DNA from: JAGNLV01 sp964612145
Lineage (GTDB): Bacteria > Zixibacteria > MSB-5A5 > GN15 > FEB-12
NCBI GenBank assembly: GCA_964612145.1
Contig: CAZTBP010000011.1
Coordinates: 62,001-126,000 of the forward strand
Direction of reading: 5' to 3'
Length of the DNA: 64,000 nt
This document shows positions 50,120 to 59,343 of the stretch, piece after piece. The notes beneath the pieces were generated by a model. It was not told the origin of the DNA and ran no database searches. It saw only the letters and a program-made list of their open reading frames with translations. The number at the start of each line of letters is the position of its first letter. Position 1 is the first letter of the stretch. The translations under genes were made by a program, and so were the position numbers.

Positions 50120-51694
50120 CTACCGTGTCTTGCGGAAAAGCAATCTCTTCAGCAAGCTAACTTCACGGATACGGAGAGCCAAGCAAAAAATGAGATAAAA
50201 AAGTCCGGCTGCCAGGGCCGGCAGCAGCAGGCTGAGGATGCGCCCGAGCAGTGAATCGTCAACAGGGACAAAAGAACCATAGGGCAGAAGCAGGGCCAGG
50301 TGGAAAGCTGCGGCTGCCGCCACGATTATACGAAATGCATTCAGGCCGAGCCGGCCGAAGTCTATTGGCACTCCCTTCCGCGGAAGCAGGGCAATCAGCA
50401 ATGACGCGTTCACCAAGGCAGCAACCGAAGTGGCAGCGGCCAGACCAGCGAAGTTCAGCAGTTTCACTGCCGGATAGTACAGCGCGAGGTTGACGGCTAC
50501 AGCCGTGACAGAAATTTTCATAGGCAATTTGGAGTCGTTGTAGGCGTAGTAGAAAGACACCACTACCCTCACCAAGCCAAAACCGATCAGGCCGTAGGAG
50601 TAGTGCAACAGGGCCAGGGCCGTTTGCCGGGCATCGAGGGAGTCAAAAGCGCCCCATTGGTAGATGAGGTCAACGGCCGGTCGGCCAAGTAGAACGAGAA
50701 AGGCCGCCGAAGGAACTATGACGAACAGGGCGGACCCGACAGCATCGTTGAACGTGTCACGAATCTTCTCGGTTTCGTTGCGGGCAACGAGTTCTGAGAC
50801 GCGCGGCAGCGCAACGGTGCCGATAGCTACGGCGAAGACACCGAGCGGAAAATGCATGAGCCGGTAGGAATAATTCAGATACGAGATAGCGCCCTCGATA
50901 AGAAACGACGCGATCAGGGTACTGACGAGGATGTTGATCCGGCCGGCGGAAAGCCCGACTATCATCGGTGTGATCAGGCGAATAACGCGGCGGAGTCCTT
51001 CATCGAGCAGCGAAAGAGTCGGCCTGAAGCGATAGCCTATCTTGATTAGCGGCGGGAGCTGGATAGCCACCTGGCCGATTCCACCGACCACGACACCTAT
51101 AGCCATGGTGTAGATAGGGGTGTCAAAGAGGCTGTGCAGGGCAACGACGGTGACAATGGTGCCGAGGTTGAACATCGCCGGAGCGATAGCGGGAAGGCCG
51201 AAGCGCCCGAGGGAATTGAGCATACCCATGATTAAGGCGGATAAAGAAATCAGCAGCAGGTAGACCATCATGACCCGGGTGAGGCTTACGGTCATGTCGA
51301 ATTTGGCGGGGTCTTCGGTGAAGCCGTTGGCGAAGAGGAAAATCAGTGCCGGGGCAGCAACGACGCCCAGGAGGACGATAACGCCGACGACGAGCAGAAT
51401 AGCGGTGATGACGACATCGGCCAGTTTGAATGCTGTTTCTTCTGATTCTTTGACGAGTCGTTCCTTGAAGACCGGCACAAAGGCAGCCGAGAGGGCTCCC
51501 TCGGCGAACATGTCGCGCAGGAGGTTGGGGATGCGGAAAGCGGTCACGAAGGCATCGGTGGCCATGCCGGCGCCGAAGTAATAGGCGAGGACCTGTTCCC
51601 TTACCAGTCCGAGGACACGGGAGAAGGCGGTTCCGGCCGAAACGGTGCCGGCGGAGCCAACGAGGGAACTTTTCTTTGTATTAGGCGTTGACAA
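50120..51694 (-). CDS. murJ: Lipid II flippase MurJ
   Basis: A 524-residue MOP-superfamily flippase with about 14 membrane segments. SRVLGLVREQVLAYYFGAG, FRIPNLLRDMFAEGALSAAFVPVF (parts) and GALSAAFVP are family landmarks. It moves lipid II across the inner membrane for peptidoglycan synthesis. Translation appears to begin at a TTG (51694) with no good ribosome site; no better start was found downstream. The start region overlaps the divergent rpsT promoter (-35 at 51688). comEC follows 4 bp downstream. Confidence 0.93.
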   Translation of the reverse strand: MSTPNTKKSSLVGSAGTVSAGTAFSRVLGLVREQVLAYYFGAGMATDAFVTAFRIPNLLRDMFAEGALSAAFVPVFKERLVKESEETAFKLADVVITAILLVVGVIVLLGVVAAPALIFLFANGFTEDPAKFDMTVSLTRVMMVYLLLISLSALIMGMLNSLGRFGLPAIAPAMFNLGTIVTVVALHSLFDTPIYTMAIGVVVGGIGQVAIQLPPLIKIGYRFRPTLSLLDEGLRRVIRLITPMIVGLSAGRINILVSTLIASFLIEGAISYLNYSYRLMHFPLGVFAVAIGTVALPRVSELVARNETEKIRDTFNDAVGSALFVIVPSAAFLVLLGRPAVDLIYQWGAFDSLDARQTALALLHYSYGLIGFGLVRVVVSFYYAYNDSKLPMKISVTAVAVNLALYYPAVKLLNFAGLAAATSVAALVNASLLIALLPRKGVPIDFGRLGLNAFRIIVAAAAAFHLALLLPYGSFVPVDDSLLGRILSLLLPALAAGLFYLIFCLALRIREVSLLKRLLFRKTR

Positions 51695-51715
51695 GGTGCG
51701 TGTGCCGCTTATATT
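51688..51715 (+). promoter_or_regulatory. rpsT promoter overlapping the murJ start codon
   Basis: TTGACA (51688-51693), 16-bp spacer, TATATT (51710-51715). The start of transcription would be near 51722, some 37 bp before the rpsT ATG. Its -35 box lies on the murJ TTG start region of the opposite strand. Confidence 0.65.
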
Positions 51716-51758
51716 TAGTGGCTAATGTGGTTTGGAATAACGAACGAGAAAGGATAAT

Positions 51759-52013
51759 ATGCCGCATCACAAATCGTGTAAGAAGCGGATGCGCCAGTCG
51801 GAAAAGCGCCGTCAGCGTAACAAAGTGACTCGTCATGAGTTGCGCAGTGCCATTCGCGAGCTTCGCGAAGGCGAAGGCGCCGATGACATTGCCGGCAAGT
51901 ATCGCCAGGTTTCGTCGATGCTGGACAAGGCGGCATCGAACGGACTGATTCACAGCAAAGCTGCTGATCGGCATAAAGCGCGGCTGGCCAAGCTGCTCCA
52001 GAGTCCGGCGTAA
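51759..52013 (+). CDS. rpsT: 30S ribosomal protein S20
   Basis: An 84-residue basic protein matching S20: MPHHKSCKKRMRQSEKRRQRN, quoted as HHKSCKKRMRQSEKRRQRN, then VTRHELRSAIRELREG and GLIHSKAADRHKARLAKLL. It binds 16S rRNA in the small subunit. AAAGGA lies 4 bp before the ATG. It is monocistronic, with a promoter at 51688 and a terminator at 52038. Confidence 0.95.
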   Translation: MPHHKSCKKRMRQSEKRRQRNKVTRHELRSAIRELREGEGADDIAGKYRQVSSMLDKAASNGLIHSKAADRHKARLAKLLQSPA

Positions 52014-52037
52014 GGCTTCTTTACAGTTTTCAGAAAA

Positions 52038-52070
52038 GCGCCCGGTATCGGTTTGATACGGGGCGTTTTT
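52038..52070 (+). terminator. Rho-independent terminator of rpsT
   Basis: GCGCCCGGTATC and GATACGGGGCG pair with one mismatch and are followed by TTTTT. It lies 25 bp past the rpsT stop. Confidence 0.8.
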
Positions 52071-52177
52071 GTATGTTTGGCAATGTAGTTGACCTCGCTC
52101 CATAACGGCACAATGTAGAGTGCCGGCTTACGCAGCTTCAACCATTTTTTTCGGAGCAGGAGGGCGGCGGCTGGGGC

Positions 52178-52987
52178 TTAGCGATTCAGCAGGTAGACTC
52201 GGCCGTGGTGCAGGCTCAGTCGGCGGCGGCGGACACGCAGGGAAATCAGGTCATGCAGAAAGGCCCGCTTATCTTCAATCGGGCAGTTGTCGGTCAACAC
52301 GGACAAGGGAAAATCGATATTGAGTATCCGCGAGACGGTTCGGATGCCAATGGCGCCGGGCGGAAACAGGCGGGTGGCAGCTACCGCCGAGAGGAGATCG
52401 TCGAGTGAAACCGGCGGGAGAGACATGATCGCTGTCATGTGCGGGTAGTCGTTCCAGAGCGAGTCGTTGAGCTGGCTGCCCGGCAGCGGAAACCAGGCGC
52501 CATCACGCGAGATGGCGTGGAAGATTTCTTCCAGCGGCGGCGGACAACCGGCTCGGCTGGAGTGGCGTATGTGGGCGAGACAGCGGGTACCGTCGATGAA
52601 GCTGAAAGTCACCGGTCGGAAATCGTCGCCGGGCCTGTCGGAGTCCGCCTCGGTGAGAATGACCCGGTCGGGCATTTTTGCCACGGCACGCTGGAGTTCG
52701 GCTCGGGAGAAACGGACAAGGCCCAGGGTTTCACTTTCGACTGTAATCTCTTTGGACGGGCATACCTGCACGGGAAAAAATTCCAGGCCGCTCTCCCCCA
52801 TGCCATAGAAGAGCTCGCTATCGGTGAGCAGGAGGACTGAATTTTCATCAATGGGCGTGACCAGCAGGGGGTGGTGGAACAGCTTGGAATTGTCGTCGGT
52901 AAACTGGCTGTCCGGATCGGGCCATTCGAACGGCACGATTCGATCACGTTCGATTATATCGAGTTGTCGCAGGGCGTGGATGTCCAT
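52178..52987 (-). CDS. ParB/Srx-like (SerK-type) protein, tentative
   Basis: A 269-residue protein. The N-terminal part (LRQLDIIERDRIVPFEWPDP, then SKLFHHPLLVTPIDENSVLLLTDSELF in parts) has the ParB/sulfiredoxin nucleotide-binding layout, although the DGHHR core is replaced. The stretch LFPPGAIGIRTVSRILNIDFPL near residue 205 resembles the FPP motif of SerK/SbnI serine kinases. The catalytic residues are not obvious, so it could be a sensor or a distant kinase. Monocistronic; no partner genes. Confidence 0.5.
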   Translation of the reverse strand: MDIHALRQLDIIERDRIVPFEWPDPDSQFTDDNSKLFHHPLLVTPIDENSVLLLTDSELFYGMGESGLEFFPVQVCPSKEITVESETLGLVRFSRAELQRAVAKMPDRVILTEADSDRPGDDFRPVTFSFIDGTRCLAHIRHSSRAGCPPPLEEIFHAISRDGAWFPLPGSQLNDSLWNDYPHMTAIMSLPPVSLDDLLSAVAATRLFPPGAIGIRTVSRILNIDFPLSVLTDNCPIEDKRAFLHDLISLRVRRRRLSLHHGRVYLLNR

Positions 52988-53170
52988 GCCGGTGGTTGGA
53001 GCAAGTGCTGTGCCGGGGTGTCGCGGCTGCAGTTTATATATTGCTATTCAATAAGTTGCGAGGGCCAAGGCACCGGGGAGCTGGATTCGGACCGTCTCTC
53101 TCCCGGGGCCTTTGGTCGATGCAGGACACAATATGTGCAGAATCGAGCATACCGCCGCGCTGTACGAAAA

Positions 53171-53194
53171 GGCCGGCTGCTTGTGCAACCGGCC
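53171..53194 (-). terminator. Terminator of the M28 peptidase gene
   Basis: GGCCGG and CCGGCC arms with inner GC pairs (minus strand GGCCGGTTGCACAAGCAGCC and on to GGCC) followed by TTTTCG. It lies 30 bp past the stop at 53225. Confidence 0.6.
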
Positions 53195-53224
53195 CCAAAA
53201 ATCTTATTGGTCCTGCCGGATAAA

Positions 53225-55960
53225 TCAGGCACAGCCCGGCTGGGGGTCCGCACCGCCTCGGAAGAGGAAGTCAATGAGATACGAGAGATCGCTAATATTT
53301 ATCTCGCAGTCGGCGTTGAGGTCGCTCTGCGCCGGTATCGGCGGAAGGCTGCCGCCACGGAAGAGAAAGTCAATCATGTAGGTGAGGTCACCGACATTGA
53401 CCAAACCGTTGTCGTCGACATCGCCGTTGTCAGCCACGATACCGCTTTCACCAAACGTTTGCTTTACAAAGCTCATCAGTTCAGTCGCCGAAGAATCGGT
53501 GAGGAATATGACCGGGAAGGACAGAATCACCCGGTAGCCGTTTGGGGTTAATCTGAGCAGGCCAACCGGTTCACCCTCGCGGGAGGGATCGTCGCTTAAG
53601 GCGTCGTAGGTGAGAATCACGGTGGCGTTGGGGGTCGGTTCAAGCGATGGAATGTATGGGATCTCGTTGAAGAAATTGTCGGTGTCCACCTGGACATCCG
53701 GCCAGCCGGCGACACCCTGCGCACCGATAAAGTCAGCTTCAGCATGCATGGTATACGCGGCGAGGCCGAACTCATTATAGAGCATTTCATCGGAGGTGAT
53801 ATTCGAGCCGGTCCAGAAGGGGATGGTCCGGAGGCCGCAGACAAACATGTTGCCGTTATAGTCGGAGTACCAGTCCAGTGAGTCTTCGCTCAGTAAAATA
53901 TTTTTTCGGGCGAGGTCGTCATCGAACCAGAATATCGAGGAGTACTGGCCGGCAATGCCTCGCCGCAACGCTGAGGCGGCTTCCTCGACCGGTTCGATTG
54001 CAATAGGAGTCTCGGCAAAGATAGTGTCCCAGAACGCATCCTGTTGTCCCTGGGTCGGGACCCCGCTGCCTTCGGTGATTTCATCGACCACGAGGATGCC
54101 GCCGTCAAATGTAGCGGCCCACATGGAGGATTCGGTGGAGGAGTCCGATTCGTAGCCGTCGTTGTCGACTGCCGAGATACGGTAGTTGTACAGGGTCTGT
54201 CCCATCACGTCGGTATCGGTGAAGCTGGTGCCCGGAACGCTGCTCTGATGAAGGGCGTAGTCCATCCCCGCAAACGAGCGGTAAATGTTGTACCCTACAA
54301 GGTCGGCTTCGGGATTGGCGGCCCAGTCCAGTTGGATGCCGTCGAGTACCGGTTCGGTTGCAAGCTGTTTCGGTATCCTCGGCTCCATCAGCGGAGTGAG
54401 GCTGTCACCGGTTGCGTAGATCGATGGATAGCTGTCGTCGACGGTTCCGGTGACGAGGAAATGGTAGGTTGTTCCTTCCGTCAGGCCAGAGACGACATAG
54501 GAGCAGGCACCGGAGGGGATGTCGGCGCTGTCGGTGTAGACGCCTTCGGTTTGGCCCCAGAAGATTTTATAGCTATAATCGTTGTAGCAGTTTTGCCAGA
54601 AGACTTCGATGGCGTTACCGTCGCCCTGGTCGATCAACTGGGTGACCTCGGTTGGGCTGGCGGAGTTGGCGACGATGGCCAGCGAGGCCATACCCATCCG
54701 GATGACCTCGGTCATAAATTCAAAGTTCATGTTCGACGTCAGGTCGGCGTCGGTATGCCAGCCGGGATAGTTGAAGGTACCTTCGATGTTATTGACAACA
54801 GGGTATCCCTGGTCAATGAACGACTGGTGATCCGAACTTCCCGGCGCCAGGCTCGCGACCGGTGTCAGCGACGTAACGCGGGAGGCGGCGGCGACTGACA
54901 CATCGCGGTAGTTAAGATTGAAGGCCGGTCCGCTGACGGCTATTTCCCCGGCGTCGGTCGGGTCATAGCCGACCATGTCGTAGTTGTACATGACCTCGAT
55001 ATCGGTGTTGTTGGCGACAAACTGCTGGGCGGCGTAGCGGGAGCCGACCAGGCCGACCTCCTCGGCTGAGAACGGCATAAAGATGATCGTTTTACGAAGG
55101 GGAACGTCGGCAAGGACCCGGGCCATCTCCATGGTAGTGGTCGTACCGGAACCGTTGTCGTCGGCACCCGGCGCATAGAGCATGGGGTCGCTCTGGCCGT
55201 TGATGGAATCGTAGTGACCGCCTACGACAATAGTCTTGTCCGGTTCGGCATAACCTGGTTTCACGACCATCAGATTGTAGTGGGTGCCGCCGCCGTAGGA
55301 AAACGGCTGGAGTGAGACGTCAGTGTAGCCCCAGTCCAGAAATTTCTGCATCATCCAATCCCTGGCAGCGTCGATAGAATCGGTCCAGATGTACCGAGTT
55401 CGGAAGTCCATCAGGCGCTGGTTAAAAGCCATTATGGAATCCTGGTTGATCAAGTTAGCCAGGGTGTCGGTCGGGAAGTTTGTTATGTCGGTCAGGCCTG
55501 TTGTCATCGCCGGCGCGGCGTAGTACCACCGGGCTTTCAATTCCGACAGCGGTGTGACCAACCAGGACGGGTCATCGGCAAGTGACTGTCCGGCTGCCAG
55601 CGAGGACTCAAGAAGCTGCATCCCGCCGCCAAGATCGGTGACGGTGCCCAGTGACTGCGGATTGGAAGTACGGGGGTTGCGCTTTTCGTTGGAGATGATT
55701 CGAAAAACCTGCTCGGGATCGGCGTTGCGGAGTAGAACTTCCACGCTGATACCGGATTGTTCGAGGGCCTCGATATCGGCTGTTTCCAGGCCGGCGAGGA
55801 ACTTGTTGCCGACGCGGGTATAGGCGTGGTCGACAACCTGTGCGGTCAGGTTGGCCTGAAACTGGTTCTCGATAGTGACCCAGCCTATTTCAACTGCCCG
55901 GAGGGATCCGGCTGTCAGGCAGAGAGTCAAGGCGAGCGTGGTCAGCGTGAGTCGCTTCAT
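53225..55960 (-). CDS. Secreted M28 family peptidase with dockerin-like C-terminus
   Basis: A 911-residue exported peptidase; the ATG at 55960 has AGGAGG just upstream. A signal peptide is followed by a roughly 140-residue N-domain and an M28 catalytic domain: IVVGGHYDSINGQ (His, about residue 249), ADDNGSGTT (Asp), FMPFSAEEVGLVGSR (Glu-Glu), YNYDMVGYD and SSDHQSF (last His), so all zinc ligands are kept. A fibronectin-type region follows (LVGYNIYRSFAGMDYALHQS), then about 220 residues unassigned, and a dockerin-like doublet (VNVGDLTYMIDFLFRGG, INISDLSYLIDFLFRGG). The last module is a mark of exported proteins in this lineage. Confidence 0.92.
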   Translation of the reverse strand: MKRLTLTTLALTLCLTAGSLRAVEIGWVTIENQFQANLTAQVVDHAYTRVGNKFLAGLETADIEALEQSGISVEVLLRNADPEQVFRIISNEKRNPRTSNPQSLGTVTDLGGGMQLLESSLAAGQSLADDPSWLVTPLSELKARWYYAAPAMTTGLTDITNFPTDTLANLINQDSIMAFNQRLMDFRTRYIWTDSIDAARDWMMQKFLDWGYTDVSLQPFSYGGGTHYNLMVVKPGYAEPDKTIVVGGHYDSINGQSDPMLYAPGADDNGSGTTTTMEMARVLADVPLRKTIIFMPFSAEEVGLVGSRYAAQQFVANNTDIEVMYNYDMVGYDPTDAGEIAVSGPAFNLNYRDVSVAAASRVTSLTPVASLAPGSSDHQSFIDQGYPVVNNIEGTFNYPGWHTDADLTSNMNFEFMTEVIRMGMASLAIVANSASPTEVTQLIDQGDGNAIEVFWQNCYNDYSYKIFWGQTEGVYTDSADIPSGACSYVVSGLTEGTTYHFLVTGTVDDSYPSIYATGDSLTPLMEPRIPKQLATEPVLDGIQLDWAANPEADLVGYNIYRSFAGMDYALHQSSVPGTSFTDTDVMGQTLYNYRISAVDNDGYESDSSTESSMWAATFDGGILVVDEITEGSGVPTQGQQDAFWDTIFAETPIAIEPVEEAASALRRGIAGQYSSIFWFDDDLARKNILLSEDSLDWYSDYNGNMFVCGLRTIPFWTGSNITSDEMLYNEFGLAAYTMHAEADFIGAQGVAGWPDVQVDTDNFFNEIPYIPSLEPTPNATVILTYDALSDDPSREGEPVGLLRLTPNGYRVILSFPVIFLTDSSATELMSFVKQTFGESGIVADNGDVDDNGLVNVGDLTYMIDFLFRGGSLPPIPAQSDLNADCEINISDLSYLIDFLFRGGADPQPGCA

Positions 55961-56115
55961 GAATGCCTCCTGCAATCTATTTACTTGTCTGCATGGTGCA
56001 GACGAGTCAGCGGGTACGTGTATCCGATGCTAAAACAAGGTATGACCTGTCAGCGTTCCTTATACAAGGTACGGCACAGGCGGTTTTTGTCAACAGAATG
56101 CAGCGAAACGGAGAG

Positions 56116-56631
56116 TTAAAGATCGATACCTTTGTGGATATCGCTGATGCGTGGGATGTTATTGCCGTACTTCCGGGGATCGAGATCGAGCCGGGTACCT
56201 TTGGGGACAGCCGGCATGTCAGCCGGTGACAGATGAGCCTGGTTTTCGTGCGGTTTGACAAAGCCGACGGCGATTTTGAACTCGCGTCCGTATTGGCGCA
56301 GGAGGCGTTGACGTTCCTCGTTGCCGATGATATGGCGGCTCCGACCGGTAAAGGCAAAGACGAGTTCGGGGTGGGAAGAAAAGACGTGAACCGCTTTGAC
56401 ATCCTGGTCGGACAGGCGTGTTTTGATGAACCGCAGAAGGGCGAAGAAGGCTCCAAATTCCAGGTCGACCATACTTCCCTGGGCGCGGCAGCGGAACATA
56501 ATGCCGTAGTCCGGAATGGCAAAAACAACTAAGCCATCGGCAAATCCCTTTTCGACCAGAAATTCGTCTGTTGATCGGCGGTGGATAGCCGCGATGAAGC
56601 ATTTGAGGAATCGGGGTTCGTCTTTGTTCAT
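56116..56631 (-). CDS. Conserved-looking hypothetical protein
   Basis: A 171-residue soluble protein. There is a strand-helix-strand pattern (DGLVVFAIPDYGIMFRCRAQ; VKAVHVFSSHPELVFAFTGRS), a basic helix (ERQRLLRQYGREFKIAVGFV) and a Pro-rich, charged C-terminal arm. I do not recognise the family. The reading frame is long and free of signs of being a shadow, and codon content resembles the neighbours. Neither a strong ribosome site nor an operon partner is present; its upstream neighbour, the hotdog gene, ends 141 bp away. Confidence 0.6.
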   Translation of the reverse strand: MNKDEPRFLKCFIAAIHRRSTDEFLVEKGFADGLVVFAIPDYGIMFRCRAQGSMVDLEFGAFFALLRFIKTRLSDQDVKAVHVFSSHPELVFAFTGRSRHIIGNEERQRLLRQYGREFKIAVGFVKPHENQAHLSPADMPAVPKGTRLDLDPRKYGNNIPRISDIHKGIDL

Positions 56632-56772
56632 GCCGGTCAGGGGTGCAAGGTCTGTGCCGACCGGGTCAGCGGCGTTCGACTGAGCCTAAGTCGTTGTCGG
56701 ACAAAAGATGGCGATTGTGGGTGGGGAGTAGAGGTGCAGTTAGTTGCTCAGATACGGCAGGGCTGCGCAGCA

Positions 56773-57204
56773 TTATTCCAGCGACTGCATCAGCTCGTCT
56801 TTGAAATCAGCCTTGGCCTCGACGTACTTTCCCTCGGCGGTCGCCAGTACTTCGCCGCTGTCGTTCGTCACCTGACCTTTGGTGAAGAAGACGCGGCCTT
56901 TTGAGCGGGTAACGCTGCCGGTAAAGGTTAGATGGTCGCCGGTTCGGATAGCTCGCTGGTAGCGGATAGTCATTTCCACGGTGACGGCAAAGATGTCCTG
57001 GGCGAGAATAGCCTTGATCATTACTTCATCGAGCAGCGCTGCAGTTACGCCGCCGTGGTATATGCCGCTGTATCCCTCGAAGGTATCGTCGGCGGTAATT
57101 TCGGTAAACGCCTTCTCACCGTCGAAAAAGAACCTGGCTTTCAGGCCGTGTACGTTCTTATCGCCGCAGACGAAACAACCGGAGTATCTGGCTACTTCTT
57201 TCAT
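56773..57204 (-). CDS. PaaI-type hotdog thioesterase
   Basis: A 143-residue hotdog-fold protein starting at MKEVARYSGC. CFVCGDKNVHGLKARFFFDG is the usual N-terminal part, and YHGGVTAALLDEVM is the catalytic hotdog-helix motif (HGG followed by the Asp/Glu pair). Relatives hydrolyse acyl-CoA thioesters. A longer frame to 57240 would run into the terminator of the next gene and is not used. Confidence 0.88.
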   Translation of the reverse strand: MKEVARYSGCFVCGDKNVHGLKARFFFDGEKAFTEITADDTFEGYSGIYHGGVTAALLDEVMIKAILAQDIFAVTVEMTIRYQRAIRTGDHLTFTGSVTRSKGRVFFTKGQVTNDSGEVLATAEGKYVEAKADFKDELMQSLE

Positions 57205-57263
57205 GCCGGATAAGAAGAGTGATGTCGGGCGGCTTGTCAATGATTCGTACGGCGGGACAAAAA

Positions 57264-57291
57264 AACCGGCTGCCTGAGGCGGCAGCCGGTT
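57264..57291 (-). terminator. Rho-independent terminator of the 57324 lipoprotein gene
   Basis: AACCGGCTGCC (57264-57274) and GGCAGCCGGTT (57281-57291) form a perfect 11-bp stem; the minus strand continues TTTTTTTG. It lies about 33 bp past the stop. Confidence 0.85.
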
Positions 57292-57323
57292 GAAAGCTTA
57301 CTACACTTTTTGCGGGTGTGTGT

Positions 57324-58178
57324 TTACGCGGACGGAGCTATACACTCCTGGCGCGAGTACGTCCAGGTGACACCGTTTGAGGTTACGGTGGTGGTGGTCG
57401 TACCGTTTTCGAAGGTGACGTTGAAGTTCCAGGTGGACTGGACCTCGGCGCCGTCGTCCTTCTGATAGGTCATGGTGACCGTGGCAGACAGCAAACCGGC
57501 GGACGGACAACCCTGGGCCCAACCAACCTGCGTCTTCTGGATGGTGAAGTCGGACAGGGTGGCGTCGACATTGATGTCGCGGCGGACGGTGGAGTCGGCC
57601 GATACAAAGTCCCAGCCCCAGGTGAAGTCTTGCGTACCGTTAACAGTGGCTTCTTGTGTATCCAGGCCGGTGAAAGAGATGCCGAGGTGGCCTTCACCGT
57701 TGATGTGGGTCACGGTTGTGTCGGGTGCGTTCCAGGACCAGTGGTGACGGTATTGGAGTTGCTCGAGGTCAGCCGGTTCCTGGCTCGGGACGCCGTCACG
57801 GATGAACTGGATAGAGTCGTTGACAACCGCGGCGTAGTCGGTGGCGTTGTGCCATGAGAGATGTACAATGTGCCAGCCGCCGTTGTAGGACACGCTCAGC
57901 GAGTCGGTCGTGGCGCCAGGATCACCGGGGCCGTAGTGGATCGGGTCGGTGGTACCGTCGCCGGGCAGGTTCGAAATCGAGCCGAGGCCTTCGTGGAAGA
58001 AGGTCAGGGTCGAGTCGACAAATTGTTCAAACTGGCTGTTTACAGCCTGAAATTCGGGATCCTCGAGGGAGCCCCAGTTCACCGGGTTGCTATCGTCGTC
58101 GTCGCCGCAACCCCAAAATCCGAAGGCGGTGACCAGCGCGATTACACCCAAGAAAACCAAACCTTTTTGGGAACGCAT
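57324..58178 (-). CDS. Putative lipoprotein, unknown
   Basis: A 284-residue exported protein. The signal peptide ends in the lipobox-like FWGC, with a following acidic GDDDDSN linker typical of outer-membrane-directed lipoproteins. The mature part has many short beta stretches and repeated Trp/Tyr (TVRRDINVDATLSDF, GGWHIVHLSWHNATDYAAVV). AAAGGAGA lies 6 bp before the ATG. I recognise no family. It is monocistronic with a strong terminator. Confidence 0.78.
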   Translation of the reverse strand: MRSQKGLVFLGVIALVTAFGFWGCGDDDDSNPVNWGSLEDPEFQAVNSQFEQFVDSTLTFFHEGLGSISNLPGDGTTDPIHYGPGDPGATTDSLSVSYNGGWHIVHLSWHNATDYAAVVNDSIQFIRDGVPSQEPADLEQLQYRHHWSWNAPDTTVTHINGEGHLGISFTGLDTQEATVNGTQDFTWGWDFVSADSTVRRDINVDATLSDFTIQKTQVGWAQGCPSAGLLSATVTMTYQKDDGAEVQSTWNFNVTFENGTTTTTVTSNGVTWTYSRQECIAPSA

Positions 58179-58233
58179 CGTGCGTCTCCTTTCTCTTTTA
58201 ACAGTTCCCCCGGGTGTAACCGTCGCAAAAGCG

Positions 58234-59136
58234 CTATTTAAGCAGGAAGGCCATAATGGCTTTCTGAATGTGCAGCCTGTTCTCGGCTTCGTCGAACACC
58301 CGCGACTGCGGTCCGTCCATTACCTCGTCGGTGATTTCTCGGCCCCGCTCAGCCGGTAAACAGTGCAGCACAATAGCTTTCGGGTCGGCCAGAGCCAGCA
58401 GTGAACTGTTAAGTTGATATCTCCTCAGTTTCTCTGCTTTCTCGTCAGCCAGATGTTTCTGCCCCATCGAGGCCCACACATCTGTATAGACTACATCGGC
58501 ACCGTCAACCGCTTCTTTAGGGTCCTCCGTGAGCAAAATCGTGGAGTCGGGATTCGATTTGGCTTGCTTGAGAATGGCTTCGTCCGGCTTGGTGTCAGCC
58601 GCGGTTCCGATACGGAACTCCAGCGGAATTCGGGAGGCGAGGTTCAGCCAGCTGTTGGTGATGTTGTTGCCGTCGCCGACATAAGCTATTTTGTACCGGT
58701 CTTTTTTCTCGACGTGTTCCAAAACAGTGAAATAGTCTCCCAGAATCTGGCAGGGGTGGACCAAGTCGGTCAGGCCGTTGACTACCGGAACAGTCGCGTG
58801 TTTGGCCAGTTCGTCGACATCGGACTGCTTGAAGGTGCGGATCATAATCAGACCAACGTAGCGTGAGAGTACCTGGGCGGCGTCGGCGACCGTTTCGCGC
58901 TGGCCGAGTTTAATTTCGTTGTCGGTGACGTACAGGGCGTTGCCGCCGAGTTCGTTGATCCCGACTTCAAACGAGATGCGGGTGCGCAGCGAGGCTTTGG
59001 TGAAGATGCAGGCCGCGCTTTTGCCCTCGAGTGGCTTGGGGGCGATCTCCCCCTTTTTCATTCTGGCGCAGAGGTCGAAGATTTCGTGGATTTCCTCGGC
59101 TGTGAAATCCGTGATCTGGGTCAGTGAGCGAGCCAT
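58234..59136 (-). CDS. argF: Ornithine carbamoyltransferase
   Basis: A 300-residue enzyme forming citrulline from ornithine and carbamoyl phosphate. The carbamoyl-phosphate loop reads FTKASLRTRISFE; the usual STRTR is SLRTR here. HPCQILGDYFT and IVLHCLPAERGREITDEVM carry the His and Cys used for ornithine binding. SLRTR also occurs in acetyl/succinylornithine enzymes, but HCLPAERG and length favour the ornithine form. AGGAGG lies before the ATG. No other arg gene is adjacent. Confidence 0.9.
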   Translation of the reverse strand: MARSLTQITDFTAEEIHEIFDLCARMKKGEIAPKPLEGKSAACIFTKASLRTRISFEVGINELGGNALYVTDNEIKLGQRETVADAAQVLSRYVGLIMIRTFKQSDVDELAKHATVPVVNGLTDLVHPCQILGDYFTVLEHVEKKDRYKIAYVGDGNNITNSWLNLASRIPLEFRIGTAADTKPDEAILKQAKSNPDSTILLTEDPKEAVDGADVVYTDVWASMGQKHLADEKAEKLRRYQLNSSLLALADPKAIVLHCLPAERGREITDEVMDGPQSRVFDEAENRLHIQKAIMAFLLK

Positions 59137-59343
59137 ATTACCTCCTGAAAAGGTTGGTTTTTGTTGTCAAATCTCGTTGAATAAAAAGTGTGGCCTGACT
59201 AAAGTCAAGTGACGGGGAGCCGGACCGGCGGATATTGGCCAGACATGAGTGGTATTGATAATATGGACCGTGTAGTTTATTTTGAATCGGAATGGATACT
59301 GGGAACGGGGAAAGACACCCCGCAGAAATTGGAGGACTTTCTT

